From: Lunularia cruciata
Lineage: Eukaryota > Streptophyta > Marchantiopsida > Lunulariales > Lunulariaceae
Assembly: GCA_948567375.1 (NCBI GenBank)
Contig: OX419756.1
Span: 60,056,552 to 60,120,551, forward strand
DNA length: 64,000 nucleotides
Direction: 5' to 3'
This document shows, piece after piece, positions 1 through 12,299 of the stretch; the stretch's first letter is position 1; each line of letters starts with the position of its first letter. A program made the translations under genes and the position numbers. The notes beneath the pieces were generated by a model that worked only from the letters and a program-made list of their open reading frames with translations, searched no databases and was not told the origin of the DNA.

Positions 1-1485
1 CTTGGAATTTGAACTTGTGCTCCTTGCTACAAATCAAAACAAAGCTTTACTGACTTTGTTGATTTATATTTAGTTTTTAAGCTATTGAGCAACCTTTTAG
101 AGTGCATGTTTACTCAAGAATACATCTGGTCTTGGTATTGTTTGATAACCTTATTTCTCATGGAACACATAATTTTCCAATATTGGTGGCCATGCATCAA
201 GTAATGATCTGCATTTCCTTAAAAATGACTTCCAGTTTATTTAACTAGAGTAAAAGCTAAATTACTAAAGTATTTAGTTAGCTATTTGTGATTAGTTATT
301 TGTTCCTCCTAGAAAGCAAACTATAAGAGCATATGATTATACTCATACACCTTCTCTTCATTTTCTCTCATGGCTTCCATTATTTTCTCACTCATCCTAG
401 TCATAGTTCAAAAGGCTTGGTTATATGAGATTGAACCTTCATTCTTCTTCTTTGTACTCCAGTATCTTTCCATTGAAAGTTCACTTTGGGAAAGATGGAT
501 CTGGAGGAAGATTTGAATAGTGTTAGTAAGGTTTATCTGTCAGATATAAGGGTTCTAGACGAATATCATCTCTATATTGTTAATAGATATATCTCATCTC
601 TTAGGCAGCTAAGGTCTAAATCTCAATGTAATGTTTTTTGTGTTGTCTCAGTGGAACTGCTCAAATGAAAGGTAGGCAGATCCATTCTAACAATCTGTCG
701 CTATTGAACGTGTTACTATGTAACCACCGTTCCAGAGATATGCATCAAAGTGGTGAGACTGCAGAGGGTTTCATGGGACGGACCTTGTAGCCAGGTTTAC
801 ATCTAGAGTTGTATGTCAGGTGTGAAACGGGTTGACGTGATCGCTGAATGGAGTACTTTCCGCTGCTCCAGAGAACTGAACATAAAAATTGGAGACTGAA
901 CCATGTCACCTATTTATGTTTTCTCCGAGAAAGCCAAAACGCAAGATCTCGAACATTTTGAACCCCATTGCAAGCGAAGCAATGACTGATGGGAACTCAC
1001 GTGTTTGAAAATAAAATGGCTGAGAGACCAAATGACTTGGCTTGGTTCTATTTTTAGAGGGTAGACACAATCCAATTCAAAGCAAAATCATGAAGTTAAC
1101 GAAGATTTCTCGTAGAACCATGTCTGGATGTACAATAAAACCATCACATCGACACAACTAACTTCTCAACGAACCTTAGTCGTTATTATTAAAAGCAACT
1201 TCTAAACTCGTCCCATCTTCTGGTGGAAACATCTGAAGTCCGTCTGTCCAGTGCCGTTCGGAACCATAACACACTCCCACATGGATCAAGCAGGATGGGA
1301 TCGTCAAGCAGGATCCTTTGGAGGGAAGCATCCTTGGTTGAAAGGAAGAACACTTTCAAACGAGCCATATATAAAGCTTGAAGTTCAGGAGGTAAGGTCT
1401 GCTCCCCAGCGGAGTAGGGATGTTCACGGCCTCTGCAATTTGGCGAATGTTACCTCTAAACAAGCCTGAATTGTATTATAGTGTA
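1..1485. other. Shared 3' flank of the array; no gene seen
   Basis: This AT-rich stretch is repeated at the start of unit 2, and from about base 500 on in unit 3. Only short open frames occur and their reading differs between copies through small indels, which argues against coding function. I recognise no RNA gene or transposon terminus here. Confidence 0.5.
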
Positions 1486-1705
1486 CTGGGAAATTGCCAG
1501 AGCTGCATACAAATATCCAGAGCTGTCGGATGAGGCCACGGGAGCTGATACAGGAAGCACTGGACCAAATAAGCTCCAATCGCACAACTGTGGTTGTAGC
1601 TCACAGGCTCAGCACCATTCGTCATGCCCGTTGCGATTGCTATGATGAAATATGGACAAATTATCGTACGGGGAACCCATAGAGAACATTAAATATGAGT
1701 TGCGT
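1486..1705 (+). pseudogene. ABCB-type ABC transporter fragment (NBD2 relic), unit 1
   Basis: Translation in pieces gives the end of an ABC transporter nucleotide-binding domain: a remnant of the stretch after the signature motif (REIARA), then QEALDQISSNRTT followed by the H-loop core VVVAHRLSTIRHA, then, after a one-base shift, the MKYGQII-RGTH pattern typical of ABCB/MDR C termini. The Walker B core LLDEAT is still readable at the same place in unit 2 but damaged here. The frameshift after HARC occurs in all three copies, so the fragment was dead before the segment was duplicated. No membrane domains or Walker A are seen nearby. Confidence 0.7.
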
Positions 1706-2384
1706 GCATGCAAATCTGATTCTATTGCACTAGCATCGCCGCACCCAACGGCCTGTAGAGAGGTCCTTTGGTAGCTAGCTCTGCTTTATACATTTTTGTA
1801 TGTGTACCTCCTGCCCAACCTTACTTATCATGCATCTCCATTTCTCAGCAATAACAATTTGAAGGGAAGTAAATATTGAGTTGTACACTTGAATCAACAG
1901 GACCTCACTGCAAGAAGCTACTGCTACGGACTTTCTGTCTGTTTCACCCTGTCAGTAAAGCTGCTAATAAATTTCATATAGTGAGTGATGAATATGGAAC
2001 CCGTTCGTTAGTTCGGTTCTATACCCACGTAAGACTGGATATAGTGAACGAGGTATTAGAAACTACAATTTCATGTCTGGACGAAGTCCAAGGCTCCGAC
2101 TTCTGGTCCCTGTTGGTCTGGGTTCGGCACCTTCTCAACAATGGTTCTTGGTTTGATATAGAATAATTTATTCAACTCAAGTATATTCCAGTCTTAATCC
2201 ATACTCACATTCCTCTTAATTGAATCTTGTTGCGTGTAGAACTTGGTGCTTGCTTCAGGTTATAAATAAGAACCGTACCTCTAACAGCTAAACTTTGCGC
2301 AGATTATGAGAAATGGTTCAAGAGTTGTAAACAATCTGAATACTCTTACAAGAATGGTGAACGAAAAGCAATTTGAACTAGGTT

Positions 2385-2515
2385 ACATGTTTCTAGACGA
2401 GAGAACTCCTTGTAGAAATCACCTAGATCCACAACCGTTCTTCTAAGAGATGAACTTACTCTGTGACATGTTTCTAGACGAGAAAACTCCCTGAAGGAAT
2501 CACTTAAATCCAGAA
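2385..2515. repeat. Two-copy 81-bp-period direct repeat, unit 1
   Basis: About 50 bases starting ACATGTTTCTAGACGAGA at 2,385 recur at 2,466 with roughly six changes, a period of 81 bases. The same pair is present in unit 2 (17,460) and unit 3 (36,078). The repeat lies in the 3' flank of the NLR genes. I see no coding role. Confidence 0.7.
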
Positions 2516-4220
2516 TATTAACGGCTTATCCAACTGAGTATCATGAACATAACAATATCATGTTGACTCATGAAGTACCTATGACAAACTCGAGCATTTA
2601 TGTCCTTATCTGATTATCTGTGGAAGCTGGGGCCATCATCCCCTCCATCTATATATCAAGTCATAGATCTCATAGAACATTGCACAGCATCCATCCCTCA
2701 CAGCCAGGAAGACAAGAAAATAATTCCCTCATCTGTGTGACCAATACTTATGACTTAATCATCACTTCAGCTTCGGCTGAGATATCAACATCACCTGCAG
2801 CTAATGTCCATTTTGCGTATCCAAGCCTTGATGACCACTGTTGTAACATTCAGATCATGAACAACTAAATGGATTGAATTGATAACTAGAGATCTAATCA
2901 AATTCGTATACCCAAATCAGGATAATATGAGAGTCTAAGCAATGCCTCCCAAAGGAATTAAAACAAATGTCGGAATCTCATTAGTTCAACCTACATACCT
3001 ACTCCAGATCATTCTTCGGTGGAATGCTGTTCTGCTTGATCCCACCTGGATCCGTCCCTGTCGGAACACTATCATATGTTCGGAAGGAAAACACATAGAG
3101 ACCTTGGAGCACGTTAGGCGGACGTGAGAGAAAGATCTGGAAGGCCTCCGATCCACACGTTCAACTGTATCATTTCAATGTATCGTTAAGTGGATGCAAG
3201 GCATTCAAAGCATGGCCCACAATGACAATTATTACTCCAAAAAGCTCAATTTTCTCACAACATTGCACCTGGCCCATCGTTTGGTTTAAACCTTTGACCC
3301 TCCCTGCTTGACCCGTTAAACAGAGCAGTTCTCGCAAAAGCTTCGGGGCTGGGGTCCCTCAGTAAGATGTTGTGCTCTGAAGAAACTATCCTAAAAGTTC
3401 GGGACATGCGAAGGTTGATTACTCTACTCATACAGACTAGTAAGAGGTTGGAGAGCTGTACGAGCAGTTTAGCCATCTGAGTACCTCTGAGATCTGTCGT
3501 TTAGTTTCCCTTCAAGCTTGGCGACAATTGTTGATATTCACAAGTTGGGCAATTGCAGGTTTTTTCCATGTCAAAATTGTGTATCACAGTGGTTATCTTA
3601 ATCCTAGATTGCCTGAGAGTTGAAGGCAGTTTCCATCATCAAGTGTACTTGAGTTATGGGAAAAATTCCAATCTATATAAGTCGCGAACATGACCCAAGC
3701 TCAAGCTCTAAAGACAACTTGCATCAGCGCAAAACTGGGACTAGAAACTTACCTAGAAATCACCGCGAACTAATATGCAAGACAAATCCTCGTCACTGTT
3801 ATCACTCGTAAGATGTGAGTGCACATCTGTTATTCGTATACAAGAGTCTCTACAGCAGCAGCATCCCTTCAAGAACTGATGGATATTTGAATTCAACAGT
3901 CATGAGCACCTGCGTCTCTTGGGTATCATACATCAAATATACTTACTGAACTTACTACGGGTACTCATTCTGCCGGTAAAGATTCTAGAAATCATTTCGC
4001 TAACTTGCCTTCATATTCAGAAATTGTCATTATCTGGTGAGTTTAATTGCACGTGAGAGATCGATATCCCAGCATTAAGAATCAGAACGAGAGTACATTC
4101 TCACGAGGTTGTCAGAAGTCTAGCGACAGTGCTCCAAATGAAGTAAGCTGCCACACATGCAATACTAAGAAAGGATGTTTCACGGTGAGTGGGTTCGAGA
4201 CATGAAGAATTTCTCGAAAA
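2516..4220. other. 3' flank of HNL gene 1; nothing recognised
   Basis: This stretch lies between the 81-bp repeats and the end of the LRR exon and is shared with units 2 and 3. It probably contains the 3' untranslated region and terminator of the minus-strand gene. Plus-strand frames here (for example near 2,620-2,868) survive in unit 2 but are disrupted in unit 3, so I do not call them genes. Confidence 0.4.
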
Positions 4221-7200
4221 CTATTTCAACAAGTAATTACCTTCGACTGCAATCAATCTACTCCAAAGAGATTCGAGTAGGCGTAAAGACGTCCGGCCAG
4301 TTAAATGAACATACTTCAAGGACATCAGCTGTTCCATAGACTCTGGAAAATATGTAGATGGGCGTCGACCCGGATAGGAGTGAAATTCCAGATACTGCCG
4401 TGGCCCGAGCTTCTTTCGTGCTTTTTCTGCTTTTCGTGCTAGTCGAGCAGATTCATTTTGAGCCAAAACGATCATGCAGATCATGATGATCCATGAACAG
4501 AACATCTCCTATGAACAGATCACCCAAGCTGGTTGACCGCAGCAAGTCAGGTAAATGCATGAAATAATCACTCCGTAGTAGCCTCAGCACATTTAGTGCT
4601 GGAAACTGTGCCAATTTAAGAGCCCCCAAAAGATCCTCAGAGTACTCACCTGCCACTGTTACACTTTTAAGAGATCTGAGTTGTACAGTGGACGTGATTT
4701 GAATAGCCAAATATGCGTCCACATACACATGTTTTAGATCATGGAGCTGCCTCAGAGAGTCAGGTATGGTCTTCACACCTACACACCCTTCAATATGTAA
4801 TTCGGAAAGATGGGCGAGTTGTCCTAAAGAGTCAGGTATATTCTCGAGCGATATGCATCCTTTTATAACTAATGTCTTTAGAGCTGCGATGTTTCCCATA
4901 GATTCTGGTAAGTTCTTAAGAGCTTTGCACTCAATTATCGAGAGACGTTCGAGTGCAATTACTTGTCCTAAAGAGCCCACGTCTGGCATATGGCTTAAAT
5001 GATCACACTGTTGTATGTTTAGGACTGTTAGTGCCGGCATTTGCCACAGCCAGTCGGGGAGATGCGCAAAGTTCTCACCCATCAACGTTAAATTCTCTAC
5101 ACATGTCAGCTGTCTGAGGATTGTTGGTAGATTAGCCAAAGGCCCTAGCTCTGAACATGCCCGCTGTCCAAGACACTCAGGTACTTTATTAACTGACTCA
5201 GGTCCAGACCTTTTAATAACCAAACTTTTTAGAGAGTTGAGTTCCTCTAGATTATCAGGTATAGTCTTAAGCGAGACACACTCCTTTACGGAACGCCCCT
5301 TGAGAGATGTGAGTTGGCCTAAAGAAGGAGGCAGGTTCTCGAGGGCCTTACATTCGACTATTACGAGATGACGCAGCGCGATGAGTTGTCCCACGGACTC
5401 AGGTACATATCTCAATCGGTCACAATGCTGTAGCCCTAAATATTTAAGTGCCACAAATTGCCCCAACCATTCGGGAAGATCCTCGAAGCATCCCGATAAG
5501 GTCAATGTGTGAAGCAATCTCAACTGTCCCATGCTTGTTGGTAGGTTCTTGATGGATGTGCATCCCCTTGTGTTCAAAACTCTTAGAGATGCAAGTTGCC
5601 CTAAAGAATCAGGCAGGTTCTCAAGGGCCGCACATTTGACTATTTTGAGACGTCTCAGCTCGGTGAGTTGCCCGAGGGACTCAGGTAAATATTTCAATCG
5701 GGGACAATGCCGTACCTCTAAATGCTTAAGTGCCACAAACCGCCCCAACCATTCGGGAAGATATACAAAGCATCCCGATAAGGACAATGTCTTGAGCAAT
5801 CTCAGCTGTCCCAAGCTTGTCGGTAGGTTCTTGAGGGATATGCATCCCTTTGCGTTCAAAACTTCTAGAGATGCAAGTTGCGCGAGAGAATCTGATAAAC
5901 TTCTGATGGATGTGCAATCTTTTATGACCAACCGTGTCAAGGATTTGAGTTGTCCCATAGAGTTAGGCATGCCCCTGAGAGAGGTGCAGCCCACTATGAA
6001 TAAATATTGAAGAGATACGAGGTGGAGAGGGTCAGGGATGGAGATAAGAGATACGCACTTTTCTATACTAAATACTTCCAACGAAGCGAGTTGTCCTATG
6101 GAGTTGGGTAGAACGACGAGGGATGGACACCCCTCTATCCATAAGTATTTAAGAGTTGTTACCTGTAAAAGGTCAGGAAAATCTCTTATAGAGACACACC
6201 CTCTGATCTCCAGTCTTTCTAGAAATGAGAGCTGTCCTATGGGATCTGGTAAAATATTGACAGATACACAATCTTCAATAATTAATACTTTAAGAGACGA
6301 ATACTGCAAAGGGTCAACCACAAGATTAATGGATAAAGATCTCCTTATCTCTAACCGTATTAAACTTTTAAGTTGTCCTAGGGAACCCGGTATGATATCA
6401 AGAAACATACATCCTCCTATGACTAACTCTCGTAGAGATATAAGATCGAAAAGAAAATCAGGTAAGCTATGAAGTGACACACAATCTTGTACGCTAAACC
6501 GCGGAAGTGACTTGAGCTGTCCTCGAGAATTAGTGTTAGTCTGGTCATTGACGAGGGATACACAACCGTCGATTCTCAATGCCCATAACGATGCTAATTG
6601 GCCAAGCGAGTGCGGTATAGTCTTGAGAGAAACACATCCGACTATAATCAACCAATCAAGAGATGCGAGTTCACCTAACGACTCAGGTAACTTTTCGAGG
6701 GACTTACACCTGCTAATTTTAAGATATAGCAGATTAGTGAGTTGGCCTAAGGAGTCAGGCAGATGAGTCAGGTAATCACATTCTTCTAATGTTAATTCCC
6801 GGAGTGCCGCTAGCAGTCCCAAAGAAACAGGAAGCTCCTTAAAGCGTCCACCTGTCAAAGTAAAGGTCCGAAGAGATTTCAACTCCCACATACCTGTCGG
6901 TAGGCTCGTAAAAGTCCCTTCTACAGATAAATGTGTCAAAGCTTTCAGCAGTCCTTTAGACTAGGGAATATTTATACATTTGCCCAAATGCAGCGTCCGC
7001 AGAACCATTAGTTGACTTAGACATTCCGAGGGTTTCACCACGGAGCTACAATCATCTATCGCTAAATCTTCCAAGGAAGTAAGATCTCCGAGAAACTCAA
7101 AGGTCGGACCACTTACCCATCCAAGCTTTGCAGGAAATAAATCCGTTCCGCCTGGGGACTCGTCGTCATCCCCGACACTTTGTGGTTCTAGGTTCTCTGT

Positions 7201-8913
7201 CTGCCCATGTTTCCTTTTAGTATCCTCAGGAACAACCGCACCTCCAATTGTTAAACGTTTCAGTCGTTTGAGTTGTCCTAACCCAGAGGGTGAACATTTA
7301 AAGGTTTCACATCCCCGTAAATCCAAATCATCCAGACATGGAAGTTGTCCTAACGATTGTGATAAAGCTTGAAACCTAGGACAATTAGTTACTGTTAATC
7401 TCTGCAGATTGATAAGCGCATTTCTCGGTTCGCCGGAGGATCCATATTCCCCCAGTTTAGGGTCTTCCCACAAGTGTACCAAAGAATCGCACTCGTATAC
7501 AGATATCGCCCGCAATGATTCGAGCTCACCAAAACTCTCCGGCAACATCGTTAGTTTATGACACCGCTTTAAATAAACAGCCTTAAGGGATGCCAATTGC
7601 CCAATTGTGTGAGGCAGCATTTCCAAAGCGGGAAGCCCCTTTAACACCAAATTCTCGAGGGCACGCATACCGCAGACAGACTCACCTAGGCTCGCCAACC
7701 TCTTACAAGACTCTATATTTAGGGTTTTCAACCGTCGTAGGTCACATAACGAATCATGCAGTCTCTTCAGAGCATCACATCTCGATAATTTTAATGTTTG
7801 GAGAGAAGACATAGCCCCGAAACTCTCCGGCAACTCTCTCAGTGCAGGAAAGTCTTCCATGATCAATATTGTGAGAGAAGACATAGCCCCGAAACTGTCC
7901 GGCAACTCTCTCAGTGCACAAAGGTGGTGCATGGTCAATTTTGTGAGAGAAGACATAGCCCCGAAACTGTCTGGCAACTCTCTCAGTGCACAAAGGTCTT
8001 TCATGGTCAATATTGTGAGAGAAGACATCGCCCCGAAACTGTCCGACAACTCTCTCAGTGCAGGGAGTTTTTCCATGGCCAATATTGTGAGAGAAGACAT
8101 AGCCCCGAAACTGTCCGGCAACTCTCTCAGTGCAGGAAGATTTCTCATGATCAATTCTGTGAGAGAAGACGTAGCTCCGAAACTGTCCGGCAACTCTCTC
8201 AGTCCAAGAAGGTTTTCCATGGTCAATTTTGTGAGAGAAGCGAAAGCTCCAAAGCCATCTGGTAACCCTGACAGAGCAGGAAGATTGTCCAGGTGAAGTG
8301 TTGTGAGAGAATTTAGTACATTTGAAACGTCTATTGGTTTTTGGGGCCAACTTTTGAAATTCAAGCAGTCCACTAACCTGAGGTGTCGCAACGATGCCAA
8401 TTCCAAAGTTGAAGGTGGAAGCTCTGCTAGCTGCACATCTTGAAGATCCAATCGCTCCAAACATGGAAGAAGACCGAAATTTCGTGGTAATCTTGTCAGG
8501 TCCGTGGCATGAATCATCATAACTTTCAGATGAACCCATTCATGAATATTGCTTGGCAAAATAACACACGAACAATGATCGAAAATGAGAACAGCAAGTC
8601 GATGAAGGCCTTGGACATCCTGTTCCCGGATGGGCCAACAAGCTTCCTGTAACCAGCTATCTTTCCCCTCTTCTTTCGAACAATTATTCATGTGGAGCAT
8701 GCTGAGGGGCCAAGGGAACCGCAATGCATGATGCGAGTCGATCAAGTTCAGATCGCTAATTCTCAAAAGACGTAAACTTTCTAGCTTGGATAAACGCCCG
8801 TCAAAACAAGACGAATTCTTCTTGTGCAAGTTAGATGCTCTCGTGACATTCACAGCCACAGAATCTGATATGCCCATGGATAGTACTTGGAGTTTATCGT
8901 TGGTAGTTGTACC
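4221..8913 (-). pseudogene. HNL gene 1, LRR exon (broken)
   Basis: This exon corresponds to the 1,534-residue LRR exon of gene 2. It encodes tens of 23-24-residue leucine-rich repeats of plant NLR type (LPDSLGQL..L..L.I..C..L pattern). Two lesions are visible. A Glu codon of the PESIG stretch is a TAG stop at 6,961-6,963, where units 2 and 3 read GAG. An extra T in the run near 4,453-4,460 shifts the frame about 80 codons before the end. Seven copies of the SFGAMSSL-type repeat (69 bp) are present, the most of any copy. Exon start at 8,913 is set by a TTGTGCAG acceptor, as in gene 2. With the 5' half of the gene missing, this copy is a pseudogene. Confidence 0.85.
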
Positions 8914-9053
8914 CTGCACAACTACAGGAAATGAGTAATCTACATGTACATCAGAAGAATATATCAAGGCATGAATTTGAATGTAGTCTTCCAACCATGA
9001 ATGTGACCTACCTTTTGTGGTTCCTAAGAAGTATGGTCCAATATTCATCTTAC

Positions 9054-9828
9054 CTTGTACTTGGCCATAATATCCTCAACATCGCGAACTTGACAAACTC
9101 CTCTCCATGACTCCACATTTTCTTCTGGTTGTCTCGAGATCCGCTTTCCCAGATCCCTCAGTTGTCGATGTATGTAAGCTACGTGGTATGAGCTTGGCCG
9201 TTCGCCAATCCGGATTTGTATGAGAGGCCTCTGCCGGATTTGTATGAGAGACCTCTGCACTAAGTTGCTCAAACTTAATTGTATTGACCTTCCCCAGCGA
9301 CTGTCTTCCCAAGCAGATTCAAACACAGTCACATCGTACTGGCGATGCACCATATCAAATGAAGCCAAGTCCAGAAATATGGCTTGCTCTTCCTCTCCTA
9401 AGCTGTCAAAACTCACTCTGAGTTTTCCCCACAACCTGTCCTGTTTACTTCCATCTATGCATCCTGCATCACGCAACCTACCGAGAGTGCTTTCCCAAAT
9501 CTTTTCATCGTTCTGTCCACGTAAGGAACTGCCAATCACATCTAAGGTGAGGGGTAGCCCTTCGCACGTCTCCACAATCTGTTTCACCAACTCCTTGGGT
9601 ATTGCTTCTAAGGCGGGACTTTGAACACGAGCTTTGAACAGTGTCAGCGCATCATCATGTGACAGGAAGGGGAGAACATGTTCTACAAAACCACTTCTAT
9701 CCTTTTGAATGCGAGAGATTAGTACCAAACGGCTACCTTCTCCGTAAGAGAGTCCGTTCAAGTAATTCATCATATCGGTCGCATCGTCACAGTCATCCAA
9801 CATCAGCAGAACTTTCGAGTCCCTAGTC
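9054..9828 (-). pseudogene. HNL gene 1, truncated NB-ARC exon
   Basis: Homologous to the second two thirds of the NB-ARC exon of gene 2. It starts just before kinase-2/Walker B (LLMLDDCDD) and keeps SRLVLISR (RNBS-B), GLPL and the IHR version of MHD, ending at the AAG|GTAAG donor at 9,053. The P-loop and everything upstream are gone: similarity to units 2-4 stops at about 9,828, where unrelated sequence with a short tandem repeat and a large hairpin begins. Unable to bind nucleotide as written. Confidence 0.85.
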
Positions 9829-9942
9829 TAAGAGTTTTAGCGAGTCCCTAGTCTAAGAGTTTTTGGCCTAGTAAGCACTACATAAGATCTTTCATGATGT
9901 AGATCTTATGTAGTGCTTACTACATAAGATCTTTCATGATGT
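9827..9942. repeat. Breakpoint with tandem repeat and perfect 22-bp inverted repeat
   Basis: At the point where gene 1 loses homology, CGAGTCCCTAGTCTAAGAG occurs twice (near 9,829 and 9,841 on). A perfect inverted repeat follows: 9,869-9,890 pairs with 9,901-9,922 around a 10-base loop. Part of one arm plus the loop (ACTACATAAGATCTTTCATG) is then repeated directly at about 9,920-9,942. This cruciform-capable structure is found only in unit 1. Confidence 0.85.
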
Positions 9943-11490
9943 TTGTGCTTACTACTCTACATACATGTGTCTCTAACTCAATCAAACACTTTCATGCACA
10001 CAAGATCCGCACATAAACAAGTACAAAGTTGATCTTTGATTACGCTTTGAACACTTGTGCATATGCGTGTGGCTTGAACAAACCTCTAAGGCAACTCAAC
10101 CTACAACACGCCACATTTGCAAAACCTTATTGGAATCCCGGATCTAAGGTTGCTACAATGACTGATTTGCATATTGATCAAAGAACTATTCGAGTCTAGC
10201 TCAATTCTTTTGGATCCCACACCCTGAATTAGACTCAACGAGCTGATTGCACGATGTCAAAAAATATCTCGGCGTTTATTTAGTTGCTTTCTCCACACTC
10301 TTTTATTGTTCTTCTCAAGTTTATTCATATGCATACTAATATATTTTATACATATTGTATTGTCCACTGCTAACTTTCTGAATTTGAAAGACTTCAACAA
10401 CTTGCATGATATTCTCTTAGAAAAGTGCCTTCTTGTACGGAAGCTTACTCTGCGATGCCATTCGACCACACAAATTAACAACTTGCTATAGATTATCACA
10501 TGGTATACAGGGCTAATATCCAAGTTTGGTGTCACGGAATTCCCGTAAGCTTTCAACCTTCAAAGGTAGAAAAGAGGTTGTGAGACATTTCTCAGCCATT
10601 CTTAAGGTTATTCTCAGAGCTATCATGCGATAGATAACTTTGAGATACTGCATATGTCGTAGTGACCATTCGTTCAAATACTAATGTGGCCTGAATGCGA
10701 AATTGTAATATCCAATTGGCGCATTTCCTCAAGTGGTGAAAGTAACGAGTCACCATAGTTACTAAATAATAATACACGGTCAACAATGAAATCTGTGTCA
10801 ACCTGAAATTTATAAACTTACAATCGATCCCCGAGAACACTGAACTGAATTGAAAAACTGTTCGATCTGTCACTACGCGACTCCTTTGACTACGACTGTT
10901 CACTTTGAGGAAAAACATAAACAAAGACAGAATCTGAGAAAGAAATTAATTTACTTTGTCATTGATTAACGAGAATCAAATCTATACATGTCGGCAATCT
11001 ATACATTTCTATACAGCGCATTTGTTGCAAGAATAGGCTCCGGGCGTATCTTAATGAGTTGATCTCGGAGCTTGAATATCACATCGGAATCTGACTTCAG
11101 AAAACTAGTTGTATATGTAACAATGTTGCATATTGGAGTATTGGATTTGATGGAGATTCCATGCGCTAGTTGAAGGTTCACTGTTGAGGTTTCTATCGCA
11201 GTGCAGTACAGAATTCCAGCAACCATGCAAGAAAAGGTCTGTACGAAATCAGCTTTATACCTCTCTTTTGTGTCGGTTCATCATGTATATATAAGTTCCA
11301 TTTCGTTGAGAAGGGTGATATTTGCGGGATATAAAGTTCACTCTTCTCTGTAACATTGAATGTATGACATTTATGGAAAGCTCAAGAGATCGCTACGAAT
11401 GAAACCATTAAACGTGGTCCGCAAAATCCCAAAACACGTTCAACTTGCGTTAGTTAATGAATATTCTGCCCTTGGCACTCGTGAAGTAGT
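9943..11490. other. Unit-1-specific segment, unrecognised
   Basis: About 1.5 kb with no match elsewhere in the window, standing where units 2-4 have the hydrolase exons and 5' flank. Short frames exist on both strands (for example minus 10,592-10,924 and 10,999-11,226), but none shows a family motif. It may be foreign DNA carried in with the deletion; I cannot name it. Confidence 0.4.
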
Positions 11491-11870
11491 TATTTCACGA
11501 GTGAGACATATCTCACAAACACACCAGTTTGCTCAGATAACTCATCCTCGCCAGAGTCGACTTCTAAACGAGATTAAATTGATTGGAGCCGTCCATACTT
11601 TGTAATCTACTATTGGTTATGATCATTTTCCCTCAAACATATCCATGGCAATTGCGATTTGCAGCCAGTTTAATTCTCTCATTTTATTTTGCGTCACGTC
11701 AGTTGTTCACGAGTTTATTTTACGTTACTTTTACTTTACGGATGACGTTAATATATGTACATACTTTGCGGACGACGTTAATATGTTTGCATCTCCCCAT
11801 GTGAATAAAACTCACGAACTATTTGGATTTCTTAATTATTCTTATACATCTGATTGGTGTATATAGAGTT
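11490..11870. repeat. Dispersed block, copies also at 29,805-30,400 and 48,305-48,657
   Basis: The block starts near GTGAGACATATCTCACAAAC and includes a run that reads as TTACGTTACTTTTACTTTACGG followed by ATGACGTTAATAT. In unit 2 part of it is duplicated internally (29,880-30,060 and 30,060-30,330). The unit 3/unit 4 junction falls inside this block, at AATTGCGA. It behaves like a repeat used in rearrangement. I see no coding capacity or transposon ends. Confidence 0.6.
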
Positions 11871-12299
11871 CAGACTGCACCAAAAAAGTGCTCTTTCCAG
11901 TCTTGACCATTAGAAGGATAGAGTTCCTACATACTTCATCTATAAAGATTATAGGACTATAAGTTGTTTTCGTTTTGAAGATTACCGAGAATGAAAGAAA
12001 GGCCAAGTAATAAACCTCGAAGGAAAAAGAAAAAGGAGTAGAAAGCAAACCAAATGCAAAGGGAACAATAGGGGGTTTCAAAGTTAGCTTATGTCCAAAA
12101 GGGTTGGGGGGTCATAAATTTTGTTACAGTTACGCGCAACAGTTGATGAAGTTATATATGAACGTTCAACAAGTGGTTTACGGGTGGAGGGTTTCAGTTT
12201 CAAATTGATACGCGGTTTTACAATGGAGTACATTATTGAAATCCAACAATTAATTAGTGTCTTGATTTGAGGCACATGCTGACCATATAATACTAACCA

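Noticed and set aside
1251-1469. Plus-strand 72-codon frame upstream of the ABCB relic, also in units 2 and 3
   Set aside because: Frame ends and starts differ between copies, and no motif links it to an ABC transporter or any other family I know.
1876-2166. 96-codon plus-strand frame in the 3' flank
   Set aside because: Shortened or shifted in units 2 and 3 by small indels; no recognisable domain.
7775-8539. 254-codon minus-strand frame with repeats in the LRR exon of gene 1 (also at 22,848-23,465 and 41,434-41,979)
   Set aside because: It is an alternative frame of the 69-bp LRR repeats. The LRR frame itself has conserved Leu spacing and continues for over a thousand codons.
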